Origin: Planctomycetota bacterium
GTDB taxonomy: Bacteria > Planctomycetota > UBA1135 > UBA2386
Length of the DNA: 64,000 nt
Assembly (NCBI GenBank): GCA_016713175.1
Contig: JADJPQ010000004.1
Coordinates: forward strand, 1-64,000
Direction of reading: 5' to 3'
Shown here one piece after another: positions 50,816 through 60,294 of this stretch; position 1 is the stretch's first letter; the number at the start of each line of letters is the position of its first letter. The translations under genes and the position numbers were made by a program. A model generated the notes under the pieces. It saw nothing but the letters and a program-made list of their open reading frames with translations. It was not told where the DNA came from and made no database searches.

Positions 50816-51190
50816 ATGGCCAGGACGTCCGCCAGGGATCGCCTCGAGGCATTGCGCCTCGAAGCCGAGATCAAGGCCAAGGAGAAGGAAGCCGCCAGGG
50901 CGGCACGTGACGCCGCCAAGGCTTCGGGCAAGTCGACGAGTTCGTCGGGTTCGCGTTCTTCCGGTTCGTCCGGAGCGAGCGGCGGCAGCAAGAAGACGCT
51001 GGGTCGCGCCGCGGACGTCAAGCAGCGTGGGCGGGTCAAGATCGTCTGGCAGGTCTGCGATCCGGGCGGCAAGGAAGTGAAGTCGTTTCCGTACGCGCAA
51101 GAACAGGAAGCGCGGGCCGAGGCGGCGGCACTGACGACCTCGACCGGGAAGACGCACTTCGTCGGCAAAGCCGAGGTGCCGTTCAGCTGA
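50816..51190 (+). CDS. Hypothetical protein with charged helix and Ser-rich linker (124 aa)
   Basis: The N-terminal 40 residues are a highly charged helix (RLEALRLEAEIKAKEKEAAR). A Ser/Gly linker (SSSGSRSSGSSGASGGS) separates it from a compact C-terminal domain of about 55 residues with VKIVWQVCDPGGKEVKSFPY and KTHFVGKAEVPFS. A GGGAG motif lies before the ATG. No family is recognised. The small C-terminal domain looks conserved enough to be a folded unit. Confidence 0.65.
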   Translation: MARTSARDRLEALRLEAEIKAKEKEAARAARDAAKASGKSTSSSGSRSSGSSGASGGSKKTLGRAADVKQRGRVKIVWQVCDPGGKEVKSFPYAQEQEARAEAAALTTSTGKTHFVGKAEVPFS

Positions 51191-51192
51191 CG

Positions 51193-53544
51193 ATGGTGGC
51201 GCTCCGGCTGGTGTTCGCGCTCGGTCTGCTGGCGATCGCGAACGTTCGGGCTCAGGAACCGGAGCTGCCGGCGGACCTGCGCGCAGCGTTGCTGGCGAAG
51301 CCGGTGCAGACGGCGCCCGTGGATGGCCAGTCGTTGCTGGTCGTCGACGATGCGACTGGCGCGCCGATCGCTGGTGCCGTTGTGTTCATCGTGCCGAAGG
51401 GCAGTCCGTTCCGGCGTCCGACCGGCGTGCCCGGACCGGATGTCGAACAGTCGCTGTTGATCACGCCGTTCCTGCAAGGCCAGCGCTTCGCCGCCGGTGC
51501 GGACGGCGTCGCTGTTCTGCCGCCCTGCGATCAGGCCATCGCCATGACCGAAGCGGGTCTTGGCATGCTGATGCCGGCCAGAGGAACGGATGGGCGACCG
51601 ACCATCCGGGTCTGTCGAACGACCGTTCTGCGGGTGCGGGCGGTGAATGCACAGGGTCAGGCGGTGCCGAACGTGCCTTTGTCGATCGGCATGCTCGATG
51701 GCCGCGACGGTCTGTTCGGCGCCTTCGGTACGGGCGTCAGCGATGCGCGCGGCGAGGTCGAGTTCCGCCTGCCGGGTCTGTATTCCGCGATGGGCTCGAA
51801 GAACTACAAGGTCTGCGTCCAGTTGCAGATGGTCGGTGGGACGCCGTGTCGGGCGATGTTGGAGACCGGATCCGACCAACCATCCGATCTGGTCGTGCCT
51901 GCCATCGGCCGTGTCGTCGTGCGTCTGTACGACGAGCAGGAGCACCCGCGCTCGGGTCTGAAGTCGGTCGAGTTGCTGCCCCCGGCGGCGCCGCGATCGC
52001 GGCAAGGGATGAACATTCTACCGGTTCGATCGACCGCTGACGAAGCCGAGTATGTGGTCGCGCTCGAACAGCAGCTGGTGGCGCACGCAGTCGCCGACGG
52101 CGTGGCTGGTGAGATCCGGCACGAACAACCAGGGCCGACCCAGGCCGGCGAACTGGTCGTCTTCGGAGTGCGCACCACCGCTTCGTCGCCGATCCTGATC
52201 GGGCGTCTGGTCGACGACCAGGGCCGCGGCATCTCGGGCCGGCCCGTTCGTGCCTGGTTCGCCAATGACCGTGGTGTCGGTGCCGAGCATCTGACTACGG
52301 CCGCCGATGGTGCGTTCTCGGTCGCGGTGCCGGAGTCGGTGCGAGCCGAGGCGTTCGATGTGCAGTTCGTCGCCGACGAACGGGCAGTTCTGCAGGCCGG
52401 TGTTGCGTCGATGCCTGGCCGGACCGACCTCGGCGAACTGCGCCTGGCGCCGGCGCCGGTCGCCGTCGCGGGTACCGTGGTGGGGTTGGATGGGCAGGCG
52501 ATTCCGGGCGTGCGGGTCGTGATGACGCGGACCTGGGCGCTCGGTGAGCGCGGGTGGGCGGTGGTTGGCGACGCCGAAGTCGCGGCGACGTCGGGGGCCG
52601 ATGGTGCGTTCGCACTCGCCGAACTGGCTCCTCGCCGCAAGGCGGCGGAGCTGACGCTCGGCGATCGCGGCATGGTCGTGATCGCGGGCGGCGAGGTGCC
52701 GCTTCCGGTGCTCGGGCATCGTCTCGTGGTTGCACCCGCCGGCCGCCTGCGCGTGTCGTTTTCGCCGCGCGCACCGGGCTTGCTTCACGTCAACGTCACC
52801 CAGGCCGGGGGCAGACCGCATGGCTGGGCGGAGGATCAAGTGACCGGGGAACGGCTCTTCGACAACCTGCATCCGGGGACTGCCGACGTCGAGATCACGT
52901 TGCGCGGTCGGCGGGTCGCCCGGTTCGAGGCCATCGCGATTCCTGCTGGCAGTGAGTCGCTCGATCCACGTCTGCGTGAGGTCGCATGGACGGAGGGCTT
53001 CGTGGTCAGCTCGCTGCACGTCAGGACTGCCAATGGTGAAGATGCGCGTGGAGTACGCGTCGGCGTCGTGCGTCGCGGCCAGTCGGTCACCAGCCAAGGG
53101 CCGCAACGCTGGCCGGAGACGATGGCGTTGCTGCCGGACGACGAGGGCTTCGCGGTGTCGAGTCCGTACATGCGCACGGTGTTGGTGAAGTCTCCAGAAG
53201 CCAAGGTGGAACTGACGCAGGAGCCCCGCCGCCGGGCGCAGTTCACGCTGCCGGCGGGCAGTGCGTTGCCAGTCGGCGTGCACGTGACCATCCGTGGGCT
53301 TGACGAAGTCTCGCGGTTTGGCGAACCGTTGCATCGGGTCTGGAGCTTCGCCGAGGATGCGTTTTCGCTGGATGGGCCGGGCCGTCATCGGATCGAGTTC
53401 CGCCGTACCGTCCACGATCCGGAGGCGTTGTGGTGGGGCGAGATCGAGGTCGACAGCGGCGTCGAACCTGTCCTCGTCGCGCTGCCGATCACCAAGGACG
53501 AACTGCAGAGCGTCGTTGCGCGGCTGGGCCGCGTCGGCAAGTAG
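51193..53544 (+). CDS. Large secreted multi-domain protein with regulatory-like beta domains (783 aa)
   Basis: Signal peptide MVALRLVFALGLLAIANVRA. The mature protein holds several carboxypeptidase-regulatory-like or Ig-like beta domains: SLLVVDDATGAPIAGAVVFI, LRVRAVNAQGQAVPNVPLSI, LIGRLVDDQGRGISGRPVRA and VAGTVVGLDGQAIPGVRVVM. Each has the G-x-P-I/V-x-x-A/V-x-V signature of a plug-like beta-sandwich. No catalytic domain is seen. Such proteins are frequent in planctomycetes and their role is unknown. Its start lies 2 nt after the preceding stop, so it is in the same operon as the two small proteins upstream. Confidence 0.75.
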   Translation: MVALRLVFALGLLAIANVRAQEPELPADLRAALLAKPVQTAPVDGQSLLVVDDATGAPIAGAVVFIVPKGSPFRRPTGVPGPDVEQSLLITPFLQGQRFAAGADGVAVLPPCDQAIAMTEAGLGMLMPARGTDGRPTIRVCRTTVLRVRAVNAQGQAVPNVPLSIGMLDGRDGLFGAFGTGVSDARGEVEFRLPGLYSAMGSKNYKVCVQLQMVGGTPCRAMLETGSDQPSDLVVPAIGRVVVRLYDEQEHPRSGLKSVELLPPAAPRSRQGMNILPVRSTADEAEYVVALEQQLVAHAVADGVAGEIRHEQPGPTQAGELVVFGVRTTASSPILIGRLVDDQGRGISGRPVRAWFANDRGVGAEHLTTAADGAFSVAVPESVRAEAFDVQFVADERAVLQAGVASMPGRTDLGELRLAPAPVAVAGTVVGLDGQAIPGVRVVMTRTWALGERGWAVVGDAEVAATSGADGAFALAELAPRRKAAELTLGDRGMVVIAGGEVPLPVLGHRLVVAPAGRLRVSFSPRAPGLLHVNVTQAGGRPHGWAEDQVTGERLFDNLHPGTADVEITLRGRRVARFEAIAIPAGSESLDPRLREVAWTEGFVVSSLHVRTANGEDARGVRVGVVRRGQSVTSQGPQRWPETMALLPDDEGFAVSSPYMRTVLVKSPEAKVELTQEPRRRAQFTLPAGSALPVGVHVTIRGLDEVSRFGEPLHRVWSFAEDAFSLDGPGRHRIEFRRTVHDPEALWWGEIEVDSGVEPVLVALPITKDELQSVVARLGRVGK

Positions 53545-53612
53545 CAGGACGTGCGCGGCCGGTCCGCCGGCTGTCGCTTGGCTTTCCTGTGCCGGTCGAC
53601 GACCATGGGGTC

Positions 53613-53846
53613 ATGGTCAAGTCCTCGTGCCCGCTCACCCAGGCCCAGTTCGTCGCCCAGGCCAAGCCGTTGAAGATCAACATCAATGGTCAGGACATGC
53701 TCGCCGAGGTCAAGGCGTTCTCGACCGGATCGTTCGGCTGGTATCTGAACGGCAAGACGGCGATCGAGGTCGACGGCAAGGTCGTGTCGGTGCAGATCGG
53801 CATGAACATGACGGTCGTCGGCAGCAAGGAAGCGGCGCGCGAGTAG
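53613..53846 (+). CDS. Conserved small protein of unknown function (77 aa)
   Basis: MVKSSCPLTQAQFVAQAKPL, then ININGQDMLAEVKAFSTGSF with GWYLNGKTAIEVDG and VQIGMNMTVVGSK. The sequence is compact, beta-rich and without a signal peptide. I believe close relatives occur in other planctomycetes, but cannot name a family or role. Its stop codon directly abuts the stop of the convergent Fic gene (no base between). Confidence 0.65.
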   Translation: MVKSSCPLTQAQFVAQAKPLKININGQDMLAEVKAFSTGSFGWYLNGKTAIEVDGKVVSVQIGMNMTVVGSKEAARE

Positions 53847-55331
53847 TCAGAGCATTCTGCGCCAGCCGTCGAGGCCCATGACCAGTGCGCTTTCGAGCCA
53901 CGCGGTGAACCGGGCGGCCTCGTCGTTGAACTCGGCGAGGTCCGTGAACGTGAACGGCGCCTTGCATGCCAGTTGCGAGTTGCGCACGTCGTCGTCGCCC
54001 GTGCGCATGGTGCTCTGTTCGCATAGCAACGCGACCGCCGCCATCACGTGTTCGCTGGTGTTCCGGACCGGGTGCAGGGAGACCACGAGGTCGCAGCGGC
54101 GCTGTTCGCTCCACCCCCCGACTCCGCCCCAGAGGATGTGGAGGACGATCCACGCTCGGTGTCCGATTGGATCCGCGTCGTAACCGAGGGCCCCGGCCGC
54201 GACCGAGATCTGTTGCCAGTATCGCGTGCTGTTTGCGTCGTTCGCGAACATCATCCTCGCGCCGATCCCCTGGGCGCCGATGGCGGTGACGTCCCGAGCG
54301 GCGGTTTCGAAGCGGCGGATGGCGATCTGAAGCAGGGACTCGACGCGGCCACGAGCTCCGCTCGCAATCCGGAACGAGTCAGCAGTGGATTCAAGTCGTT
54401 TGCGGGCTTCCTCGAGAACGGCCGCGAGGCCTGAAGGTGCCTCGCGTAGCTCTGCTAGTTGCAAGGCACGCAACAACGCCTCCTGCTGTTGCCGCCGGAA
54501 CATGCCGATCAAAGCGCCCAGATCCCCCCGATCCGCCTGTTCGAGCGCCGCGATGTACTCCCGCTTGTCGCCGCGCTCGACTACCAACGGCAGCGACCCG
54601 GCGCGGAGGCACACCAGTGTCGCCAACGCGCGCGCGACCCGGCCGTTGCCGTCCTGGAACGGATGGATCTGCGTGAACCGATGGTGCAGCCACGCCGCTT
54701 CGATTTCGAACGGCACGTCGGCATGCGATTGATGCAGCAGAAGCAACCGATCCATCTCCGAAGCGGTCTGCTCCGGCGGACAGTACTCGTGGATCAGCTG
54801 CCCTGACCGCCGATCCCCCGGGTTGTTCGGCCACTGCTTCCAGTCGCCCTTGCGCACGCGCACTTGCACCGGCGACCCCATCGAGTCGACGCCGTCGGCG
54901 AACTCCTGGTGGCGCAACAGTTGTTGATGCAGTTCCTTGATGTACGACGTGCTCAGGTCGCGGCGATGGTTGACGAACGCGAACAGGCCTTCGGCGGCGT
55001 CGCGATGATCCTCGAGGATCGCGATCAACTGACCGGCGGGGAGGTCGCTGTCGCCGTGCGATAGGTGCGCGGCGTCGAAGCCGAGTTCGACCAGGGTCTG
55101 CGTCGCGCTTTCGTCTAGCGTGTAGATTCGCTCGAGGATGCCGGTCTCGATGCTCCAGCGCCGGACCAGGCGCGCGAGGAACTCACGAACTGCCGATTCG
55201 GGCAGTTCCTGCCGTCGTCGATGCCAGACCGCCAACAGCCCGGGCAAGGAACTGTCGCGCCAGCGCGTCCAGTCGGCTGGCAGATCCGCGATCGGCTGCC
55301 AGCGGTGGCCACGTTGCCTGCTCTCGGACAT
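53847..55331 (-). CDS. Fic-domain AMP-transferase-like protein
   Basis: 494 residues. The Fic core motif is intact: IHPFQDGNGRVARALATLVC near residue 223, with catalytic His and the phosphate-binding DGNGR. Such proteins usually attach AMP (or another nucleotide part) to a protein hydroxyl. RRWSIETGILERIYTLDESA near the N-terminus corresponds to the alpha-helix that in many Fic proteins carries an inhibitory Glu. STSYIKELHQQLLRHQEF precedes the core. A C-terminal extension of about 200 residues is helical. The target is unknown. No separate antitoxin gene is adjacent, which favours a stand-alone, self-inhibited Fic protein. Confidence 0.88.
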   Translation of the reverse strand: MSESRQRGHRWQPIADLPADWTRWRDSSLPGLLAVWHRRRQELPESAVREFLARLVRRWSIETGILERIYTLDESATQTLVELGFDAAHLSHGDSDLPAGQLIAILEDHRDAAEGLFAFVNHRRDLSTSYIKELHQQLLRHQEFADGVDSMGSPVQVRVRKGDWKQWPNNPGDRRSGQLIHEYCPPEQTASEMDRLLLLHQSHADVPFEIEAAWLHHRFTQIHPFQDGNGRVARALATLVCLRAGSLPLVVERGDKREYIAALEQADRGDLGALIGMFRRQQQEALLRALQLAELREAPSGLAAVLEEARKRLESTADSFRIASGARGRVESLLQIAIRRFETAARDVTAIGAQGIGARMMFANDANSTRYWQQISVAAGALGYDADPIGHRAWIVLHILWGGVGGWSEQRRCDLVVSLHPVRNTSEHVMAAVALLCEQSTMRTGDDDVRNSQLACKAPFTFTDLAEFNDEAARFTAWLESALVMGLDGWRRML

Positions 55332-55356
55332 GGTGGTCGATCGTATCCGTCGTCGC

Positions 55357-56718
55357 TCAGACCGTCGGCCGCCGCGTCAGATACTCGATCATGTCCAGCT
55401 TGGTGATCAACCCGAGCACCCGCCGCCCGTCGTCGACCACCAGCGCCACTTCGCCGCGTTCGAAGATCCGCGGCAGTTCGCTCGCCGGTGCATGCGGCGC
55501 GATCGTCGACACCTTGCGCACCATCACCTCGGCGATCGACGTCCTGGCGTTGACATGGCCTTCGACCAGCACGCGCAGCGCATCCGACTCGGTCAGGATG
55601 CCGGCCAGCTTGCCCTGATCGGTGACCGGCAGCTGCGAGAACCCGCGTTCCTTGAACAGCGTGACCGCCTTGCCCAGTTCGTCGGCGACGTCGACGGTGA
55701 CGACTTCGTGGCGCGGCATCGACCGCAACAATTCGGCGATCGTGCCGATTGCCCAGTCCTCCTCGAGGAAGCCGTTCTCGCGCATCCAGCGGTCGTCGAC
55801 GAACTTGGTCAGGTAGTTGCGGATCGAATCCGGCAGCAGACAGACGATCTTGCTGCCCGCTGCGAAATCCTTGGCGACCTGCATCGCCGCCCACACCGAT
55901 GCACCGCACGAACCGCCGACCAGCAGGCCTTCCTGCCGGATCAGTTGCCGCGCGACCCGGAAGCTGTCCTTGTCGTTGCTCTTGACCCAGCGGTCGACCA
56001 GCTTGACGTCGAGCACGTCGGGGATGAAGTCGTAGCCGATGCCTTCGACCTTGTAGCTCTTGATCGGGCCCGGCCCCGCGAGGATCGAACCCTCCGGATC
56101 GACGCCGACGATCTTGCACTTCGGGACCGCCTTCTTGACCGCCCGCGCGACGCCGGTGATCGTGCCGCCGGTGCCCGCGGTCATCACCACGGCATCGACC
56201 TTGCCGCCCATCTGTTCGACGATCTCGCGGCCGGTGCCTTCCTCGTGCGCCAACGGGTTGGAGGGGTTGCCGTACTGATCGAGGATGTGCGAATCGGGAA
56301 TCACCTGCTTCAGGCGGCGGGCGACGCCGATGTGGCTTTCCGGCGCGTCCCATGCGGCTTCCGTCGGCGTGCGGATGATCTCGGCGCCGAGCGCTTCGAG
56401 CACGACCTGCTTCTCGCGCGACATCTTCTCCGGCATCGTGATGATGACCCGGTAGCCGCGCACCGCTGCCGCCAGGGCCAGGCCGATGCCGGTGTTGCCC
56501 GACGTCGGTTCGATCAGCGTGTCGCCCGGCTTGATGCGGCCCGACTTCTCGGCATCGAGCAGCATCCGGACGCCGATCCGGTCCTTGACCGAGCCACCCG
56601 GGTTCATGAACTCGCACTTGCCGTACAGTTCGACTGGCAGGTGTCTGCCGATACGGCTCAGGCGGACGATGGGCGTGCCGCCGACGGCGGACAGGATCGA
56701 GTCGTGGATGGCGGTCAT
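55357..56718 (-). CDS. cbs: Cystathionine beta-synthase with CBS pair
   Basis: PLP enzyme condensing serine and homocysteine to cystathionine. 453 residues. The PLP Lys is in NPGGSVKDRIG, the substrate loop is EPTSGNTGIGLALA, and the phosphate-binding loop is TAGTGGTITGVARA. GLLVGGSCGASVWAAM is typical of CBS rather than plain cysteine synthase. The C-terminal 120 residues form a CBS-domain pair (LPVTDQGKLAGILTESDALR and VALVVDDGRRVLGLITKLDM), a likely AdoMet-type regulatory module. A cysteine-synthase function cannot be excluded. Transcribed leftward from 56718, divergent from the Arg-rich protein (111 bp between starts). Confidence 0.9.
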   Translation of the reverse strand: MTAIHDSILSAVGGTPIVRLSRIGRHLPVELYGKCEFMNPGGSVKDRIGVRMLLDAEKSGRIKPGDTLIEPTSGNTGIGLALAAAVRGYRVIITMPEKMSREKQVVLEALGAEIIRTPTEAAWDAPESHIGVARRLKQVIPDSHILDQYGNPSNPLAHEEGTGREIVEQMGGKVDAVVMTAGTGGTITGVARAVKKAVPKCKIVGVDPEGSILAGPGPIKSYKVEGIGYDFIPDVLDVKLVDRWVKSNDKDSFRVARQLIRQEGLLVGGSCGASVWAAMQVAKDFAAGSKIVCLLPDSIRNYLTKFVDDRWMRENGFLEEDWAIGTIAELLRSMPRHEVVTVDVADELGKAVTLFKERGFSQLPVTDQGKLAGILTESDALRVLVEGHVNARTSIAEVMVRKVSTIAPHAPASELPRIFERGEVALVVDDGRRVLGLITKLDMIEYLTRRPTV

Positions 56719-56829
56719 GGCGGCGCGATTGAAGCAGGCGGCAGGGCGGAAGGGAAATGCGCGCTGTGGCCCGCGAAAGCGCGTTCGGCGCTTGTCGTCA
56801 CGCGGTGCGGACCGGACATTCCCTGCCCC

Positions 56830-58437
56830 GTGAACGAGACCGATCCGACGAACGTACCTGCTCCGGCGCCCGAACCCGCGCCCCCGGCACCGCCGCCTGT
56901 CGCCGCCGAAGCACCCGCTGGTGATGCTGGTGTGCCGCCGCAGTCCGAGGGTTCCGGTGGTGAGCCCGGCGATACACCCGAGGGTGGCGCGGGCGAAGGC
57001 GGCCGGCGTCGTCGCCGTCGCCGCCGGCGTGGTCGTCGCGATCGCGATGGTGCCGAGGGTGCCGACGGTGCCGAGGGTGGTGCGCCGACGGAGGGTTCGC
57101 CCGAGGGTGCGCCGGCCGGCGACGGTCCGGTCCCGCAAGAGCCACGGCGCCCGCAGCATCAGCAGCAGCCACGGCATCCGCGCCATGGCCAGCCGCGCCA
57201 CGACCAACGGCACGACCCGCGCCACCGTCGTCATGATCGCAAGGGCTCCGAGCATCTCGCGCTGGTCGCCACCAAGGCGCTCGCCGAGATGGCGCAGGCG
57301 CTGCTGAAGATCGAAGGCGTCGATCCGTTGGCGATGCCGCGCTTCCTCGATCTCAACCTGCGCGTGCCGCTCGATGCCAACCTCGACGCGCGTCGCGCCG
57401 CCAGCACCGCGGTCGAACAGATCCTGCAGCGCGTCCGCGAAGTCCGCGAGCACGAGAAGGCGCTGATTCCCGGCGCGGTCTTCTCGTACTTCGCCGGCAC
57501 CGCCGATGCCGAAGGCTGCCGGCCAGCCGAGCCGCGCCAGGTGTTCGATGGCTACAGCTCGACCGGCAAGCCGGTGTTCTCCGACTTCGTGACGCTGGCG
57601 ATCGAACGCAAGGACCCGGGCATCGACCAGTTGCTGGCCGGTGACGACATCGTGCTGACGCGGGTGACCATGGGGCGCGTGCTGCGCACGCAACAGCTCG
57701 CCGAGTTCGGCAACAACTCGCCGGTGTTCAAGATCCTCGGCCAGGTCGATGCCGGCCTGTTCCGCGTGCTCGGCGCCGAGGGCAAGTGCGCGTTCTCCTT
57801 CCAACTGCTGCGCGGCACCACGCTCGAAGGCAAGCCGCGGTTGCGGCTGCATCCGGTCGGCGCCGTCGATGTGATGGATCTCGCCGATCCGTCGCTGCTG
57901 AATCTGCTGAGCCGCTGCCAGCGGCACCTCGACACCGAGGCGCTGCGACTGGCCGGGCTGTTGCAGAACGGCGAGGTCGACGAGGAGGAGTTCGCGCGGC
58001 CGTTGCTGGTCGAACTGGCGCAGCGGCTGGCGAGCCGGGCTCGCCATGCCGGTCGCCGGACGCAGCACGCCAACGAGCGCGCCGACGAGGGGCAACGGCC
58101 GACGCCGCGCGCCTATCCGGATGCCGGCGAGGCGCACGACGACGCGATCTGGTGGGACACCGAGAAGAGCACGATCGTCGTGCTCGGGCCGAAGGGCCGC
58201 GTGCACGTGTTCACGCCGCAGGCGCGGCACGTCACTTCGGTGATGATGCAGGGCTCCGCGGTGCAGAACCGGCGGCAGCAGGGTCGCTGGCGCCAGGCGG
58301 AGCCGGATGAGCGCGGCGAGTTCCGGATCCACCTGAAGCGGCTGGTCGCGGCCGGCGAGGACAAGCCGGTCGAGGATGTGCCGCCGAGTGCGACGCCGCC
58401 GGTGGTGCCGTCGCCGGCGCAGCCGCCGGTGGGCTGA
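56830..58437 (+). CDS. Arg-rich protein of unknown function (535 aa)
   Basis: Start taken as GTG 56830 (NETDPTNVPAPAPEP). The first 140 residues are disordered: Pro/Ala-rich, then Glu/Gly-rich, then an Arg run (GGRRRRRRRRRGRRDRDGAE) and a His/Arg/Gln-rich stretch. From LALVATKALAEMAQALLKIE a folded domain of about 330 residues begins (GAVFSYFAGTADAEGC, PVFSDFVTLAIERKDPGIDQ, VLGAEGKCAFSFQLLRGTT). A smaller C-terminal part has WWDTEKSTIVVLGPKGRVHV. The basic tail resembles those of RNA-binding proteins, but no known RNA-binding domain is visible. It converges with MgtE (3-bp gap). Confidence 0.7.
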   Translation: MNETDPTNVPAPAPEPAPPAPPPVAAEAPAGDAGVPPQSEGSGGEPGDTPEGGAGEGGRRRRRRRRRGRRDRDGAEGADGAEGGAPTEGSPEGAPAGDGPVPQEPRRPQHQQQPRHPRHGQPRHDQRHDPRHRRHDRKGSEHLALVATKALAEMAQALLKIEGVDPLAMPRFLDLNLRVPLDANLDARRAASTAVEQILQRVREVREHEKALIPGAVFSYFAGTADAEGCRPAEPRQVFDGYSSTGKPVFSDFVTLAIERKDPGIDQLLAGDDIVLTRVTMGRVLRTQQLAEFGNNSPVFKILGQVDAGLFRVLGAEGKCAFSFQLLRGTTLEGKPRLRLHPVGAVDVMDLADPSLLNLLSRCQRHLDTEALRLAGLLQNGEVDEEEFARPLLVELAQRLASRARHAGRRTQHANERADEGQRPTPRAYPDAGEAHDDAIWWDTEKSTIVVLGPKGRVHVFTPQARHVTSVMMQGSAVQNRRQQGRWRQAEPDERGEFRIHLKRLVAAGEDKPVEDVPPSATPPVVPSPAQPPVG

Positions 58438-58440
58438 CGT

Positions 58441-59835
58441 TCAGCCGCCGGTCAGCAGCATCGTGACCAGCACCAGGTAGATCGTCGCGCCGGTCAGGTC
58501 GGCGATCGCGGTGACCGCCGGCGTGCTGATCATCGCCGGGTCGCCGCGCAGCTTCTTGACCACCAAGGGCGTCAGCGCGCCCAGCAGCGCCGCCGACACG
58601 ACGTGCGCGGTCATCGCCAGCGCGATCACGCCGGCGGAATGCAGCACGGTCGGCCACGGATCGCGTTCGCTCTCGAGCAGGCTGATCAGCACCGCGTCGC
58701 CGAACGCGATCGCTGCCAGCGCCGCGGCCATCACCGTGGCCACACGCAGTTCCTTCCACAGCACCTGGCCGACGCGGCCACCGGCGTTGCCGGTCGTCAG
58801 CGCCCGGATGATCAGCGCGCTTGCCTGGGTGCCGACCATGCCGCCAGTCGCCATCACCATCGGCAGCAGCGCCAGCAGCAGCACCGAACCGCGCTTCAGG
58901 TGTTCTTCGAAGCCCTGGATGATGCCGGCGGTGATCACCCAGAACACCGCCAGCAGGCACAGCACCGGCGCGCGGCGGCGGAACTGCGCCAGGATCGGCG
59001 TCGACGCGTGGTCGTAGTCGTCGTCGACGACGCCGTGGCCGGTGATGCCGGCCATCTTCTCGAAGTCTTCCTGCGCTTCCTCGGCGACGATGTCGACGGC
59101 GTCGTCGTGGGTGACGATGCCGACCAGTCGCTTGTGCTGGTCGACGACCGGCAGCGCGATCAGGTCGTAGTCGCGGATGATCTGGGCGGCCTGCTCCTGG
59201 TCGGCGTCGGCGGAGATCGACACCAGGTCGGTCTTCATCACTTCGGCGACGGGCTGATCGTCGCCGGCGAGGATCAGGTCGCGCAGCGACACGAAGCCGA
59301 TCAGGCAACCCTTCCGGTCGAGCACGTAGCTGTAGTAGATGGTCTCCTTGCTGGGTGCCTGGCGCCGCAGTTCGGCGATCGCGGCGCGCGCGCTGAGCTT
59401 CTCGTCGAGCACCGCGAAGTCGGTCGACAAGAACGCGCCGACCTGGTCTTCGCGGAACGAACCGCGGCGCAGCAGGTCCTCGCGCGCGGCGTTCGGCAGC
59501 AGCGGCACCAGCTGGCTGCGCACGCGTTCGTCGAGGCGATCGAGGAACTCGGCGCGGTCGTCGCTGAGCATCGACAGCAGCACCGCCTTGACGCGTTCGC
59601 GGCCGGCGCCGAGGACGTACAGTTCCTGCACGTCGGGCTCGAGGTAGCCGAAGACGTCGCGCTCGAGGTCGACGGGGAGCATCGACAGGATGGCGACGAT
59701 CTCGGGCAGTTCGAGCGCGGAGAGGATCGCCGCGGCATCGGTCGGGTGCATCTCCTGCAGCACCGACACGAGTTCCTTGCTGCTGCCTTCTTGCAGCAGT
59801 TCGCGGATCTCGGGAACGAGCAGCTGGATGCGCAT
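58441..59835 (-). CDS. mgtE: Magnesium transporter MgtE
   Basis: 464 residues. N-terminal helical domain (LHPTDAA-type: VLQEMHPTDAAAILSALELP, LPVDLERDVFGYLEPDVQEL), then a CBS pair (GCLIGFVSLRDLILAGDDQP and VDQHKRLVGIVTHDDAVDIV). Five transmembrane helices follow (APVLCLLAVFWVITAGIIQG, LALLPMVMATGGMVGTQASA and onward). The GGMVGTQ motif lines the Mg pore. The cytoplasmic domains gate the channel with bound Mg. All parts are present. Start ATG 59835 (MRIQLLVPEI). No leader riboswitch is seen upstream in 59836-60020, which is otherwise empty. Confidence 0.95.
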   Translation of the reverse strand: MRIQLLVPEIRELLQEGSSKELVSVLQEMHPTDAAAILSALELPEIVAILSMLPVDLERDVFGYLEPDVQELYVLGAGRERVKAVLLSMLSDDRAEFLDRLDERVRSQLVPLLPNAAREDLLRRGSFREDQVGAFLSTDFAVLDEKLSARAAIAELRRQAPSKETIYYSYVLDRKGCLIGFVSLRDLILAGDDQPVAEVMKTDLVSISADADQEQAAQIIRDYDLIALPVVDQHKRLVGIVTHDDAVDIVAEEAQEDFEKMAGITGHGVVDDDYDHASTPILAQFRRRAPVLCLLAVFWVITAGIIQGFEEHLKRGSVLLLALLPMVMATGGMVGTQASALIIRALTTGNAGGRVGQVLWKELRVATVMAAALAAIAFGDAVLISLLESERDPWPTVLHSAGVIALAMTAHVVSAALLGALTPLVVKKLRGDPAMISTPAVTAIADLTGATIYLVLVTMLLTGG

Positions 59836-60020
59836 GCGGGGGACCGGCCGGCAGCGGACAGCGGGGCGTGACGAGGGGGCAGAGGGTAGCGGGGCGCGGG
59901 GGGAACGCTGCGGTGCGGCGGGGTTTTCGTTGGTGGCTGTGGTGGTGGGCGAAGTGATGGTGGCTGCCCGTGGTGGGGCCGCGAGTGTTGGATGGAGCTG
60001 GAAAAGCGGAGGCGGCCGCC

Positions 60021-60049
60021 TTGACGCATGGGCTCGGGTTCGGTAGCGT
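60021..60049 (+). promoter_or_regulatory. Promoter of tRNA-Pro
   Basis: TTGACG (60021-60026), a 17-bp spacer and TAGCGT (60044-60049). Transcription would start about 38 nt before the tRNA. The leader contains a GNRA hairpin (GCGGCCCC-GAAA-GGGGTCGC, 60063-60082). Confidence 0.65.
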
Positions 60050-60093
60050 CTCCGCCTCGCGTGCGGCCCCGAAAGGGGTCGCAGACGCCCGGT

Positions 60094-60170
<77 letters not shown>

Positions 60171-60248
60171 GTTTTTCTGTCGTACAGTTCGATGCCGAGC
60201 GCGCACTTAGCGCGAACCTGCTCCACGGGGCAGCGCGGCGCATCCGAC

Positions 60249-60276
60249 GCGAAAGGTCCAACGTTCGACCTTTTCG
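60249..60276. promoter_or_regulatory. Inverted repeat before the integrase
   Basis: GCGAAAGGTC and GACCTTTTCGC pair with one bulged T around a 7-nt loop, 18 bp upstream of the integrase GTG. It may be a terminator for the tRNA read-through or a binding site for the integrase or a regulator; sequence alone does not decide. Confidence 0.4.
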
Positions 60277-60294
60277 CCGACCAGGAGCCCCGCT

